41,944 bases of DNA from Bacillota bacterium (GCA_023412665.1 JAEZCA010000049.1:1-41944); one strand, 5' to 3'; counted from the first letter of the stretch, positions 1-8,130 are shown. Numbers and translations: made by a program. Notes: a model not told the origin generated them from the letters alone.

Positions 1-54
1 ATAAATGATCTGAAGCAGCAGATATGCGATCTGGAGAAAGAAATCAGAAGGTGA
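1..54 (+). CDS. C-terminal end of an unidentified protein (partial)
   Basis: The window opens inside a reading frame that runs without a stop to a TGA at 52-54 and encodes 17 residues (INDLKQQICDLEKEIRR). The alternating charged and leucine/isoleucine residues look like the end of an amphipathic or coiled-coil helix. The gene starts upstream of the window, so its function cannot be given. A hairpin terminator 65 bases downstream, with no other gene between, supports a real gene end here. Only the frame and its end are supported. Confidence 0.4.
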   Translation: MNDLKQQICDLEKEIRR

Positions 55-118
55 TGATATCGTCCTGAAGTCATTTGACCTGTATAACCCGAGTTCCATG
101 TTATTACTTGCATTGTCA

Positions 119-152
119 GACCGCACAATCGTTATTGCGGTCTTTTCTTTTG
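119..152 (+). terminator. Intrinsic terminator after the partial gene
   Basis: GACCGCA (119-125) pairs with TGCGGTC (136-142) and is followed by TTTTCTTTT. The 18 bases of 130-147, covering part of the loop, the right arm and part of the T-run, are repeated exactly at 167-184. Confidence 0.75.
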
Positions 153-322
153 CCGGGCGGCAGAAGCGTTATTGCGGTCTTTTCCCGTGCTGTGAAATAC
201 TGCCTGTTTCATAATCGGCCTACAGGAAATAATACTTGAGAAACAGGTCGAACCCAAAAACGCTGCAAACACCAAAACACTATAGGCCTCAAAACACTAT
301 ATACTAAAGGTGAGCTGAACAC

Positions 323-1300
323 ATGGAGAAAGCATTTATTAAAGCAGGGACCCACAACGGAAAATTTCATGCCGATGAGGTAATGGCGACAGCTATACTC
401 AAGGAGATATTTGATATAGAGGTGATAAGGAGCAGAGACCCCGATGTACTAAAGGAATTGGAAATCATTTATGATGTCGGGGAAGGGGAGTTTGACCATC
501 ACCAGATGGATAAAAGGTACCGGAACAACGGCACTCCGTATGCGGCCTGCGGATTGATATGGGAGCGGTTCGGCAGGGATGTGATAAGAATGTATGATGA
601 TACATTATCGGATGAAAACCTGGAGTATTTGTTCCATGAGGTGGATGATATGCTGATACAGGGCATAGATGCTGCTGACAATGGAATCAGGACCACAAAG
701 ACAATAATACCGACACTTAACATAACGGCAATGATTTCAAAATTCAACCCGACATGGGATTCTGAAATAGATGAGGACAGTTCCTTCAATGATGCTGTCG
801 AAATTGCATCAAGTGTATTCAAAAATGTTCTCAGGCAGAAGTTCTCAGTGGTAAATGCCGAAGAGCATGTAAGGAATGCTTATAAGAACCGTACTGTACC
901 GGAGCTGCTGGTCCTTGACAGGTCTTACCCCTGGAATGAGCTTCTGTATCAGATCGATGAGGATAAACAAGTCGTTTATGTTATCAGCCCGGATCATTGC
1001 CAGTATATTATCCAGACCGTGCGAAGAAGAGATGGCGGATATGGGGATGTAAAACCGCTGCCGCTCTCGTGGGCGGGCAAGAGGGATGAAGAGCTTTGCG
1101 CTGTGACAGGTACGGACGATGCGGTTTTTTGCCATGCAGACAGATTTATTGCCGGCGCCCGGTCACAGAAAAGTATAATGAAAATGGCGGAAATGGCGCT
1201 TGCCGAGCCGGAGGAATCAGAGCATGTAGAGGTGGATGTGAGTATACTTAATGCTCTTAAGAGGTTCATATTATCAAAAAGGATAAGAGTGCTGAGATAA
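323..1300 (+). CDS. MYG1-family (UPF0160) metal-dependent phosphohydrolase/exonuclease-like protein
   Basis: This 325-residue protein carries the signature motifs of the MYG1/UPF0160 family, a DHH-like metal-dependent hydrolase fold. They are THNGKFHADEVMA near residues 10-22, DVGEGEFDHHQ at 51-61, GTPYAACGLIW at 70-80, GIDAADNG near 114 and SWAGKRDEEL in the C-terminal third. The His and Asp residues in these motifs are the expected metal ligands. Eukaryotic MYG1 is a 3'-5' RNA exonuclease of nucleus and mitochondria; the bacterial role is not established. Length is normal and both ends look complete. The ATG follows AAAGGTGAG at 306-314. No signal peptide or membrane segment is visible. It appears to be transcribed alone. 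Family assignment is firm; the substrate is unknown. Confidence 0.88.
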   Translation: MEKAFIKAGTHNGKFHADEVMATAILKEIFDIEVIRSRDPDVLKELEIIYDVGEGEFDHHQMDKRYRNNGTPYAACGLIWERFGRDVIRMYDDTLSDENLEYLFHEVDDMLIQGIDAADNGIRTTKTIIPTLNITAMISKFNPTWDSEIDEDSSFNDAVEIASSVFKNVLRQKFSVVNAEEHVRNAYKNRTVPELLVLDRSYPWNELLYQIDEDKQVVYVISPDHCQYIIQTVRRRDGGYGDVKPLPLSWAGKRDEELCAVTGTDDAVFCHADRFIAGARSQKSIMKMAEMALAEPEESEHVEVDVSILNALKRFILSKRIRVLR

Positions 1301-1468
1301 GTAATTATTGAGAGTGGCTGCAGCTCTCGAACTGGCACGGTATAAAAAACTCAGCTTGCTCTATAGCCGTGTCAATGACCGACTTTGCCGGTGGCCATTC
1401 CCCAAACGGTATATTTTTTTTGAAGCTACGGATAATATTTGTATACAAATCGTAAAGGAGTAATGCGG

Positions 1469-2059
1469 GTGGAATTTAAGGAGAGCAAGACATATGTAAA
1501 TCTGATGAGGGCTTTTGCAGGAGAAAGCCAGGCAAGGAACAGGTACAATATTGCAGCATCTGCCGCAAAGAAGGAAGGGCTACAGATTGTGGAGGCGGTA
1601 TTCAATTATACGGCCGACCAGGAAAGAGCTCATGCCAAGGTATTTTATGAGCTGTTAAAGGATGCTGCGGGAGAGCACATCGCTATCGAAGGCGCTTATC
1701 CGGTGGATCTCTACGAAAGCACCTTGAAAGCCTTGAGAGCGGCTCAGCACAATGAAAATGAAGAATGGGACGACGTGTATAAAAACTTTGGCTTGACCGC
1801 AAAGGAAGAGGGGTTCAACAAAGTTGCCTACATTTTTGAAAGCATAGCAAAGATCGAGAGAGTGCATGCCGAAAGATTTGAAAGGTACGCAGACGAACTG
1901 GAAAACGGCAGCTTGTTCAGCAAGAAGGATGAGATCGTCTGGTTCTGCGTAAACTGCGGGCACATACATGTAGGAAAGGAAGCGCCGGAAATCTGCCCGG
2001 TATGCAAGCATCCCAAGGGATTTTTCATTCCGTTTGCAGAATCGTTTGCAGCAAGATGA
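1469..2059 (+). CDS. Rubrerythrin
   Basis: Rubrerythrin is a non-haem di-iron peroxidase that protects anaerobes by reducing hydrogen peroxide with electrons from rubredoxin or NADH-dependent partners. The 196-residue product has an N-terminal ferritin-like four-helix domain with diiron ligands in AGESQARNRY, DQERAHA and the later IERVHAERF, and a C-terminal rubredoxin-like domain with Cys pairs CVNC (160-163) and CPVC (176-179). I chose the GTG at 1469 because AAAGGAG (1454-1460) lies 8 bases upstream and the product then starts MEFKESKTY as in other rubrerythrins. An in-frame ATG at 1463 is only 2 bases from the ribosome site, and a TTG lies at 1439. It sits alone between MYG1 and convergent small genes. 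Confidence 0.95.
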   Translation: MEFKESKTYVNLMRAFAGESQARNRYNIAASAAKKEGLQIVEAVFNYTADQERAHAKVFYELLKDAAGEHIAIEGAYPVDLYESTLKALRAAQHNENEEWDDVYKNFGLTAKEEGFNKVAYIFESIAKIERVHAERFERYADELENGSLFSKKDEIVWFCVNCGHIHVGKEAPEICPVCKHPKGFFIPFAESFAAR

Positions 2060-2080
2060 ACAAGGAGGACCGATATGTGG

Positions 2081-2134
2081 CAGACAGGCCGAAATGGCAT
2101 CATTATCTGATCGAGGCTGCTATAAGCCTGTCTG
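2081..2134 (+). other. Long-loop inverted repeat after rubrerythrin
   Basis: CAGACAGGC (2081-2089) is the exact complement of GCCTGTCTG (2126-2134), 36 bases apart. No T-run follows, so it is not a classical terminator. It overlaps the tiny ORF at 2075-2110 described in the findings. It could be a Rho-dependent or processed 3' end, or a decayed mobile fragment. Confidence 0.4.
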
Positions 2135-2169
2135 TCATATATGCTGGCCTCAGTCCAACACGGGGATCA

Positions 2170-2376
2170 TCACAGTTCCTGGATCATTCTGAGTCTGCTT
2201 AGAATATTATGTTTTTTGAATCCATCGTCCCATGCCTCTGACACTGAGGTTATAGAAAGACAATCTTCATTTTTGCATTTCGGGCAAATCAGATCTGAGC
2301 AGTCAAAGCCGGAATCGGCATCGACTGTATTGGTGAATCCGCAGGCGGCACAGCCCAGGGTAACTTTGAACTTCAT
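2170..2376 (-). CDS. Small zinc-ribbon protein
   Basis: This is a 68-residue protein with two cysteine pairs, CAAC near residues 9-12 and CPKC near 31-34, the pattern of a compact zinc ribbon. The rest is short and hydrophilic. I start it at the ATG at 2376 because GGAGGT lies just upstream; an ATG at 2403 has no such site. A small hairpin (CCGAAC AAGT GTTCGG, 2395-2410) lies just upstream of the ribosome site. It follows the AIM24-family gene on the same strand, which also starts with a zinc ribbon, but a terminator-like hairpin separates them. I do not recognise a named family; nucleic-acid or protein binding is possible but unproven. Confidence 0.75.
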   Translation of the reverse strand: MKFKVTLGCAACGFTNTVDADSGFDCSDLICPKCKNEDCLSITSVSEAWDDGFKKHNILSRLRMIQEL

Positions 2377-2431
2377 AGTATTACCTCCGATCTTGCCGAA
2401 CAAGTGTTCGGAGTTTCATTATACTCTCCGC

Positions 2432-2472
2432 GTAAAAAATAATACAGACCGATATCATATGATACCGGTCCG
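2432..2472 (-). terminator. Terminator of the AIM24-family gene
   Basis: The near-perfect 24-base palindrome at 2447-2470 (GACCGATATCAT / ATGATACCGGTC) is followed, on the minus strand, by the T-rich TATTATTTTTTA. It lies about 75 bases past the stop of the gene at 2547-3515. Confidence 0.65.
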
Positions 2473-2546
2473 TTTAGAAAAATTACTTCGATTTTTTGAT
2501 GGTTATTTCGATATATCTCAATAATGCAAGTTACTTCGCTGTGCTC

Positions 2547-3515
2547 TCAGCTGTTGCCTCCGAAGAAGCTGCCAATGCCTATATTGCCAAGGACGCTGCC
2601 TTCTTCGCGGTTCTTTCCCTTGGTGCCCGCTGAGAATATCCTGTCAGCAAGCCTTGAGAAAGGCAGGGACTGGAGCCATACCGTTCCCGGACCGGTCAGC
2701 GTGGCCAGTGCGAGGCCTTCGCCTCCGAAGAGCGCGGTCTTTACATTGCCCGCAAACTTGATGTCATAGTTTATACTTGATGTCATTGCAACAAGACAGC
2801 CTGTGTCAAGCATGAGTGTTTCGCCAGGCCTGAGGTCTTTTTTTATTATGGTCCCGCCAGCGTGCATGAATGCAAGACCATCGCCCTCGAGCTTCTGCAT
2901 GATGAAGCCTTCGCCGCCGAACAGTCCGACGCCTATTTTTCTCTGGAATGCAATACCTACTGATATGCCTTTAGCAGCACAAAGGAAGGAATCCTTCTGA
3001 CATATGAGTGTGCAGCCGTAATCACCCAGATCAAATGGCACAACTGTTCCCGGATATGGAGCGGCGAATGATATACAGCGCTTTTCATTCCCGATATTCG
3101 TAAAGGAGGTCATGAAGAGGCTTTCGCCTGTGACCAGGCGCTTTCCTGCAGAAAAGAGCTTGCCCATCAGATCGTTTCCTTCTTTTCCCGAGCCGTCTCC
3201 GAAGATGGTATCCATTTTAATAAAGCTGTCCATGTACATCATTGCTCCGGCCTCGGCAATTATTGTTTCTCCCGGATCCAGCATGATCTCAACAAACTGG
3301 ATATCCTCTCCATGGATCTTGAATTCAACCTCATGAGCCTTACGCATTCTGTTGGCGGAAGCAGCATAATTTTGCTGCTGGGGAACATAGCCTGGTGCGG
3401 GCTGAGCAGCTGTCGGACTGGCAGGTGTGGGATTTGACCCCTCAAGCTTGTTGCCACAGGATTTACAGAATTTTTGACCATAACCGCAATCGATTCCACA
3501 ATTTGGACACAACAT
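2547..3515 (-). CDS. AIM24/TIGR00266-family protein with N-terminal zinc ribbon
   Basis: The 322-residue product has a double-CxxC zinc ribbon at the N-terminus (CPNC at 3-6, CKSC at 17-20), a Pro/Ala/Gln-rich linker at about 28-55, and a long domain with the features of the AIM24 (DUF124, TIGR00266) family: MLDPGETIIAEAGAMMYMD, LFGGEGFIMQKLEGDG and a second LFGGEGLALATLTGPG. These repeat-like segments form a double-stranded beta-helix. The family is widespread; the yeast member is needed for inner-mitochondrial-membrane organisation, and bacterial roles are unclear. The sequence ends in a Gly/Ser/Phe-rich tail. There is no signal peptide. The start is supported by GGAGGG about 9 bases upstream. 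The zinc-ribbon fusion is common in Firmicute members. Confidence 0.87.
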   Translation of the reverse strand: MLCPNCGIDCGYGQKFCKSCGNKLEGSNPTPASPTAAQPAPGYVPQQQNYAASANRMRKAHEVEFKIHGEDIQFVEIMLDPGETIIAEAGAMMYMDSFIKMDTIFGDGSGKEGNDLMGKLFSAGKRLVTGESLFMTSFTNIGNEKRCISFAAPYPGTVVPFDLGDYGCTLICQKDSFLCAAKGISVGIAFQRKIGVGLFGGEGFIMQKLEGDGLAFMHAGGTIIKKDLRPGETLMLDTGCLVAMTSSINYDIKFAGNVKTALFGGEGLALATLTGPGTVWLQSLPFSRLADRIFSAGTKGKNREEGSVLGNIGIGSFFGGNS

Positions 3516-3615
3516 CTTACATTTCCCTCCTCATAGTTTAACTCAGTAATTAGAATTTTTTATCTGTATAACCAATTGTTCACTGTATATTATAATGCAT
3601 TTGAATCCTTCTGTA

Positions 3616-3665
3616 ATCACCCGTCTGCTAAATTTGTTGGAAATTAGGGTGATTTTTTTGTTTTT
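3616..3665 (+). terminator. Orphan intrinsic terminator in a divergent promoter region
   Basis: ATCACCC (3616-3622) pairs with GGGTGAT (3647-3653) and runs into seven T, a G and five T. No + strand gene lies upstream: the neighbour is on the minus strand and reads away. It must therefore end a short unannotated + transcript or act as an attenuator in the leader of the gene at 3760. Confidence 0.6.
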
Positions 3666-3759
3666 AGTGCATAATTATTGTACAGGCAGTACCGTGGGCC
3701 TGGCTGACTCCAGAATGAGTTGTGACATGAAAACTAATATGGAAAGGACAATAATATAG

Positions 3760-4767
3760 GTGTATTTATTGAACAGGTTTTTTTACCCGGAGATATTTCA
3801 AGGGAAATATAAGAAAAGGAATTATTTCGAAGGCTGGTATTTTAAGATGACGGATCGGGAAATGAACGATACGATCGCAGTGATACCAGGGATTGCCTAC
3901 GGCACAGCGCCAGAGGAGAGCCATTCCTTTGTACAGGTGCTGGTTGCCGGAAAATGTAAAACCTATTATGTCAAATATGATATATCAGATTTCAAATATA
4001 AAGGTGACAGGTTTGAGGTCACAATTGGAGACAATTATTTCTCTCATTCGGAAATAAGGCTGGATATAAGCAATGATCAGCTTGTCATGAAAGGGAGGCT
4101 GGCGTTTAGGAACGTGGTCCCTTTTCCGAAAAGTATCCTGAAGCCTGGAATCATGGGACCGTTTTCATATGTACCGTTTATGGAATGTCACCATGGGATC
4201 GTAAATATACATCATGAAATCAGCGGCCAATTGAGCATGATGGGCAGCATTATCGATTTTTCCGGCGGGTGCGGATATATTGAAAAGGACTGGGGAAGCT
4301 CCTTCCCTGAGGCATGGATATGGCTGCAGTCAAACCACTTTGGAAGCGATGATGTGACGCTTATGTTTTCTGTGGCAAAGATACCATGGCTCGGCAGGTT
4401 TTTTATGGGTTTGATTTCGTTTATCAGAATAAAACAGGAAATAATTTTTTTTGCGACATATAACAGCACCAAAATTACGAGTCTGAAATATCAGGATGAC
4501 AGGCTTTCGATACTATTGCAGGGCAGGAACCACAAAATGTGCATAAATGCCCGACACTCCGGCAAGGGTGTACTAAAAGCACCTAAAAAGGGTGCAATGC
4601 AGGGAGAAGTATCTGAAAGCATCAGTGCAGAGGTATTTGTGACCCTCTCCGATAATCGTGGAAATGTGCTGTATGAGGGCAAGGGAACTCATGCCGGCCT
4701 TGAGATATCTACAGATATGATAAACGAGTATTTTATGGAGACAGCAGATACCTATAGCAAAAAATGA
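3760..4767 (+). CDS. Tocopherol-cyclase-like (lipocalin-type) protein
   Basis: The 335-residue product matches the tocopherol cyclase-like family (Pfam Tocopherol_cycl) by its conserved motifs: KKRNYFEGWYFKM near the N-terminus, ESHSFVQV, GPFSYVPFMECHHG, and GYIEKDWGSSFPEAWIWLQS in the middle. In plants and cyanobacteria these enzymes close the chromanol ring of tocopherols; in heterotrophic bacteria the role is unknown, and no other tocopherol or quinone genes are here. The fold is a lipocalin-like beta-barrel pair that binds hydrophobic ligands. No signal peptide is visible. The GTG at 3760 is chosen because AAAGGA lies 11 bases upstream; a TTG at 3769 is the alternative. The neighbouring GH39 gene is 143 bases downstream on the same strand and may be co-transcribed. 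Confidence 0.82.
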   Translation: MYLLNRFFYPEIFQGKYKKRNYFEGWYFKMTDREMNDTIAVIPGIAYGTAPEESHSFVQVLVAGKCKTYYVKYDISDFKYKGDRFEVTIGDNYFSHSEIRLDISNDQLVMKGRLAFRNVVPFPKSILKPGIMGPFSYVPFMECHHGIVNIHHEISGQLSMMGSIIDFSGGCGYIEKDWGSSFPEAWIWLQSNHFGSDDVTLMFSVAKIPWLGRFFMGLISFIRIKQEIIFFATYNSTKITSLKYQDDRLSILLQGRNHKMCINARHSGKGVLKAPKKGAMQGEVSESISAEVFVTLSDNRGNVLYEGKGTHAGLEISTDMINEYFMETADTYSKK

Positions 4768-4910
4768 TAGACTTATGACAAGTAATAGGGAGAATATCAG
4801 TCGGTGGTATGATAGTATTATTATGATTGCATGGACAAGATCCTGCTTGCTGTATACAGGCAGGAAACAGACATCTTTCATCAATCTGTACAGAGGGGTA
4901 GTGAAGCATT

Positions 4911-6491
4911 GTGAGGAGTATCAAAATTGGTTCGGGCGCGGTCGAGACTGCTTTCACGGACAGCTGGAAAAAATGTGTCGGAACAGGCAGGCTGGGACTG
5001 GCGCTGCAGAAGGAATATCTGGACGGTCTGGATTATGTGCAGAAGCATATAGGTTTTTCTTATATACGAGGCCATGGACTGCTTTGCGACGACATTGGCA
5101 TCTACCGTGAGGATAAAGTCGATGGTGAATACAGACCGTTTTACAATTTTACTTATATAGACCGTATCTTTGATTCTTATCTGGAGCATGGCATCAAGCC
5201 CTTTGTCGAGCTTGGCTTCATGCCCTCAAAGCTGGCCTCGGGAGAGCAGACCATCTTTTATTGGAAAGGCAATACGACTCCTCCGAAGGATTATGACAAG
5301 TGGGCGGATTTGATAAAGGCAGTTGTCAGGCATTTTATTTCCAGATATGGGGAGGAAGAGGTTCTGACGTGGCCCTTTGAGGTGTGGAATGAGCCGAACC
5401 TGCCGGGTTTCTGGAAGGGCGCTGACATTAAGGAGTATTTCAAGCTTTACAAGGTCACTGCCAATGCGGTAAAAGAGGTTGATGTCCGCTTGCAGGTCGG
5501 CGGTCCTGCCATATGCGGCGGTGCTGATCATTGGATAACGGAGTTCCTGGATTTCTGCCAGAAGGAGAATGCTCCGCTGGACTTTGTTTCAAGGCACGCC
5601 TATACATCCTCCCAGCCCATGTCCGTTACACCTCATTTCATGTACCAGGACATCTGGAGCTCTGATTATATGCTCAATGAACTCAAGACAGTGAGGGAGA
5701 TGATAGACAACTCTCCATACAATGAGCTTCCGTTTTATATAACAGAATACAATACCTCCTGGCACCCTTTGAATCCTGTCCACGACACAGCGTTCAATGC
5801 TGCATATATCGCAAGGATATTGAGCAGGGGAGGCGATTATGTGGATATGTTCTCCTACTGGACCTTCAGCGATGTCTTTGAGGAAGCTGATGTACCCAGA
5901 GCCCAGTTCCATGGAGGCTTCGGCCTTGTGGCGCTGAATGGCATACCCAAGCCCACATTCCACACCTTCGCTTTCTTTTCCAAACTGGGTGAAGAGCAGT
6001 TGTACAGGGATGACAACATAATCGTGACACGCAGAAGGGATGGCTCCATTGCAATAGCTGCCTGGAATCCTGTTGTAGTAAAGAGGGCAGGTGCGGACCA
6101 GGACCCGGGGAATGATGCAAATGACGGTGATAGGTACAAGGCAGCCAATGTGGAGGCGGAGTGTCAGGAAACCAGAAGCCTTGATATCGAGTTTCCATTT
6201 GACAGTGAAGCTGTGTTCATGAAGAGGCAGACCGTAAATGAGGAAGTCGGCAATCCGCTGAAAACATGGATGCAGATGGGAAGGCCAAGGTACCCGGGGA
6301 AGGATATGGTTGAAGTGCTCAAGCAGGCAGCGCAGCCTGGCATAACCACCTGCAGGCTCGGTACCAATGGCGGCACAGTCAGGTTCAAATTGGAGCTGAG
6401 CAAGAATGAGGTTACATTAGTTGAAATATCGGCAGTTAATGATGAGTCAGGTACATATATAGGATTGGATGACAGCTTTATAGGATATTGA
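4911..6491 (+). CDS. xynB: GH39 beta-xylosidase
   Basis: This 526-residue protein is a glycoside hydrolase of family 39, which removes xylose from xylo-oligosaccharides with retention of configuration. The acid/base glutamate is E161 in EVWNEPNLPGFW and the nucleophile is E279 in FYITEYNTSW, close to the E160/E277 known for the Thermoanaerobacterium XynB. A (beta/alpha)8 barrel covers roughly residues 1-345, followed by a beta-sandwich. There is no signal peptide, so it should act in the cytoplasm on imported xylo-oligosaccharides. The start is a GTG with AGAGGGG 13 bases upstream, a rather long spacing. It ends at a strong terminator. Residues about 395-430 look like a variable insertion. 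Alpha-L-iduronidase activity also exists in GH39, but the bacterial clade is xylosidase. Confidence 0.9.
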   Translation: MRSIKIGSGAVETAFTDSWKKCVGTGRLGLALQKEYLDGLDYVQKHIGFSYIRGHGLLCDDIGIYREDKVDGEYRPFYNFTYIDRIFDSYLEHGIKPFVELGFMPSKLASGEQTIFYWKGNTTPPKDYDKWADLIKAVVRHFISRYGEEEVLTWPFEVWNEPNLPGFWKGADIKEYFKLYKVTANAVKEVDVRLQVGGPAICGGADHWITEFLDFCQKENAPLDFVSRHAYTSSQPMSVTPHFMYQDIWSSDYMLNELKTVREMIDNSPYNELPFYITEYNTSWHPLNPVHDTAFNAAYIARILSRGGDYVDMFSYWTFSDVFEEADVPRAQFHGGFGLVALNGIPKPTFHTFAFFSKLGEEQLYRDDNIIVTRRRDGSIAIAAWNPVVVKRAGADQDPGNDANDGDRYKAANVEAECQETRSLDIEFPFDSEAVFMKRQTVNEEVGNPLKTWMQMGRPRYPGKDMVEVLKQAAQPGITTCRLGTNGGTVRFKLELSKNEVTLVEISAVNDESGTYIGLDDSFIGY

Positions 6492-6510
6492 CGCTTGCTG
6501 GATATACTAA

Positions 6511-6543
6511 GACCGGGTGCTTGTACACCTGGTTTTTCTTTTA
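6511..6543 (+). terminator. Terminator of the GH39 gene
   Basis: ACCGGGTG (6512-6519) pairs with CACCTGGT (one G-T pair), loop CTTGTA, followed by TTTTCTTTT. It lies 20 bases after the GH39 stop. Confidence 0.85.
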
Positions 6544-6621
6544 GGAGGACACTCCTCAACCCAGTCCAATTAATTTATCAATTGTTAATCCTGAATACCA
6601 CTTGAGGAGGAGTGTCCCCTT
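6543..6621 (+). repeat. Inverted-repeat element between GH39 and the transporter
   Basis: The left arm AGGAGGACACTCCTCAA (6543-6559) and right arm at 6602-6621 (TTGAGG..GTGTCCCCTT) are complementary, apart from a three-base GAG insertion and one mismatch. They flank a 42-base AT-rich centre that holds a smaller CAATT/AATTG palindrome. This is the size and shape of a small non-autonomous element or decayed insertion. No target duplication is evident. Confidence 0.5.
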
Positions 6622-6698
6622 ACCATAATATCTGAACCTTTTCTGTAAAGTCGGAATATTTTGTATTACGGAAACATTCCAACAGAAAGGGTGATGAT

Positions 6699-8105
6699 AT
6701 GGTTGAATTAAATCTGATCCACTGGGTCTATCTGTTTTTTATCCTTGCGATCATAGGTGTGATGGTCATGCGGAGAGATACCAGCCTCGTCTGCATCATC
6801 GGCATATTTTGTCTTGGCCTGACCGCGACCGCTTCTCTATACCTGTCGATAATGGGCGTATTCAACAGCCTGATATACGCCATAAAAGAACTTTTGGGGA
6901 CAATACTCATAATTTCGGTGATAACTGCAATGAGCAAGGAACTGCTCAGCTCTGGTGTAAATGAAACTATGGTATATCCGTTTACGAAGCTGATCAAAAG
7001 TCCTGCACTTGCATACTGGGTCATCGGTATCGTAATGATGTTCATTTCGTGGTTTTTCTGGCCGTCGCCTGCTGTCGCGCTGTTGGGGGCGGTACTTCTG
7101 CCGGTGGCACTGAAGGTGAAGCTGCCTGCTCTGGGGGTTGCGGTCGCAATGAATCTGTTCGGTCACGGCATAGCGCTGTCAGGCGACTTCGTCATTCAGG
7201 GAGCGCCCAAGCTGACCGCCGATGGCGCCGGTATACCGGTAGGAGAGGTAGTGCAGGCCAGTGTGCCGCTTGTCGTCGTAATGGGTGTGGTCACAACGGT
7301 CACTGCCTTTATTATTATGTTCCGTGATATGAAGAAAAACAAACTGATGATGCAGACAGGTGTTGTTGAAAAAAAGGGAAACACCGGCTGTGAAGAAGTA
7401 CCGGACAGAAACCGCCAGCTTTCTCCAAAACTTAAGACATTTTTTGCCGTTCTTGTGCCGGCGCTTTTTGTGACCGATATCGTCCTGATGTTCGCCTTCA
7501 AGCTGCAGGGCGGGGATGCGACTGCCCTTATTGGCGGTACATCCTTCTTTATACTTATATTGATTTCGTTCTTTACATACGGAAAAAAGAGCCTTGAAAA
7601 AATAACTTCCAGGTTCATCGAGGGACTGGAGTTCGGTTTTAGAATATTCGGCCCGGTTATTCCTATAGCAGCCTTTTTCTATCTGGGTGACTCCGGGTTT
7701 ACAGGTGTATTTGGGAACTTGCTGCCTGAAGGCTCCAACGGTCTGGTAAATGACCTGGGGGTCGCATTGGCTCATGCCGCTCCTCTTAATACTACGGTAG
7801 CATCTGTGACTTCGACTATTGTCGGGGCTATTACAGGTCTGGACGGATCCGGATTTTCAGGGATATCCCTGGCAGGATCGATCGCAAGGCTGTTTTCAAC
7901 TGCCATTGGTTCGGGTGCAGCCACATTGACCGCGCTTGGCCAAGTTGCTGCAATATGGGTAGGGGGAGGTACTCTCATACCCTGGGCGGTCATCCCGGTG
8001 GCTGCCATATGCGGGGTGGATGCATTTGAACTGACCAGGCGAAATATGAAGCCCGTCGTGATAGGCCTTGTTGTTACAACTATTGTTGCGATTTTTCTGA
8101 TATAG
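6699..8105 (+). CDS. Polytopic membrane transporter, probable ion-transporter (IT) superfamily, substrate unknown
   Basis: The 468-residue product is almost entirely hydrophobic, with about 11-12 membrane spans and a charged cytoplasmic loop near residues 205-245. Features include SWFFWPSPAVALLGAVLLPVA, NLFGHGIALSGDFVIQGAP in a re-entrant-like stretch and a C-terminal HAAPLNTTVASVTSTI region rich in Ser/Thr/Gly. The two-half organisation with conserved Gly/Pro/Asn loops resembles carboxylate carriers of the IT superfamily, but I cannot place it in a named family. The ATG at 6699 follows AAAGGGTG at 5-6 bases. It is flanked by terminators on both sides and so is probably its own unit. The neighbouring GH39 gene suggests, but does not show, a link to sugar-acid or carboxylate uptake. 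Confidence 0.7.
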   Translation: MVELNLIHWVYLFFILAIIGVMVMRRDTSLVCIIGIFCLGLTATASLYLSIMGVFNSLIYAIKELLGTILIISVITAMSKELLSSGVNETMVYPFTKLIKSPALAYWVIGIVMMFISWFFWPSPAVALLGAVLLPVALKVKLPALGVAVAMNLFGHGIALSGDFVIQGAPKLTADGAGIPVGEVVQASVPLVVVMGVVTTVTAFIIMFRDMKKNKLMMQTGVVEKKGNTGCEEVPDRNRQLSPKLKTFFAVLVPALFVTDIVLMFAFKLQGGDATALIGGTSFFILILISFFTYGKKSLEKITSRFIEGLEFGFRIFGPVIPIAAFFYLGDSGFTGVFGNLLPEGSNGLVNDLGVALAHAAPLNTTVASVTSTIVGAITGLDGSGFSGISLAGSIARLFSTAIGSGAATLTALGQVAAIWVGGGTLIPWAVIPVAAICGVDAFELTRRNMKPVVIGLVVTTIVAIFLI

Positions 8106-8130
8106 CAATCCTGCCCCGTTGATACGCGCA

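Noticed and set aside
2056..2202. Frame beginning with an ATGA overlap at the rubrerythrin stop
   Set aside because: It runs into the antisense of the zinc-ribbon gene, shows no family features, and the ribosome site lies inside it, where it fits the 11-codon ORF better.
4775..5110. A 111-codon + frame overlapping the start of GH39
   Set aside because: It overlaps the conserved GH39 N-terminus in another frame and has no ribosome site or recognisable motif.
7179..7775. A 198-codon minus-strand frame inside the membrane transporter gene
   Set aside because: Polar, motif-free shadow of a hydrophobic coding region.
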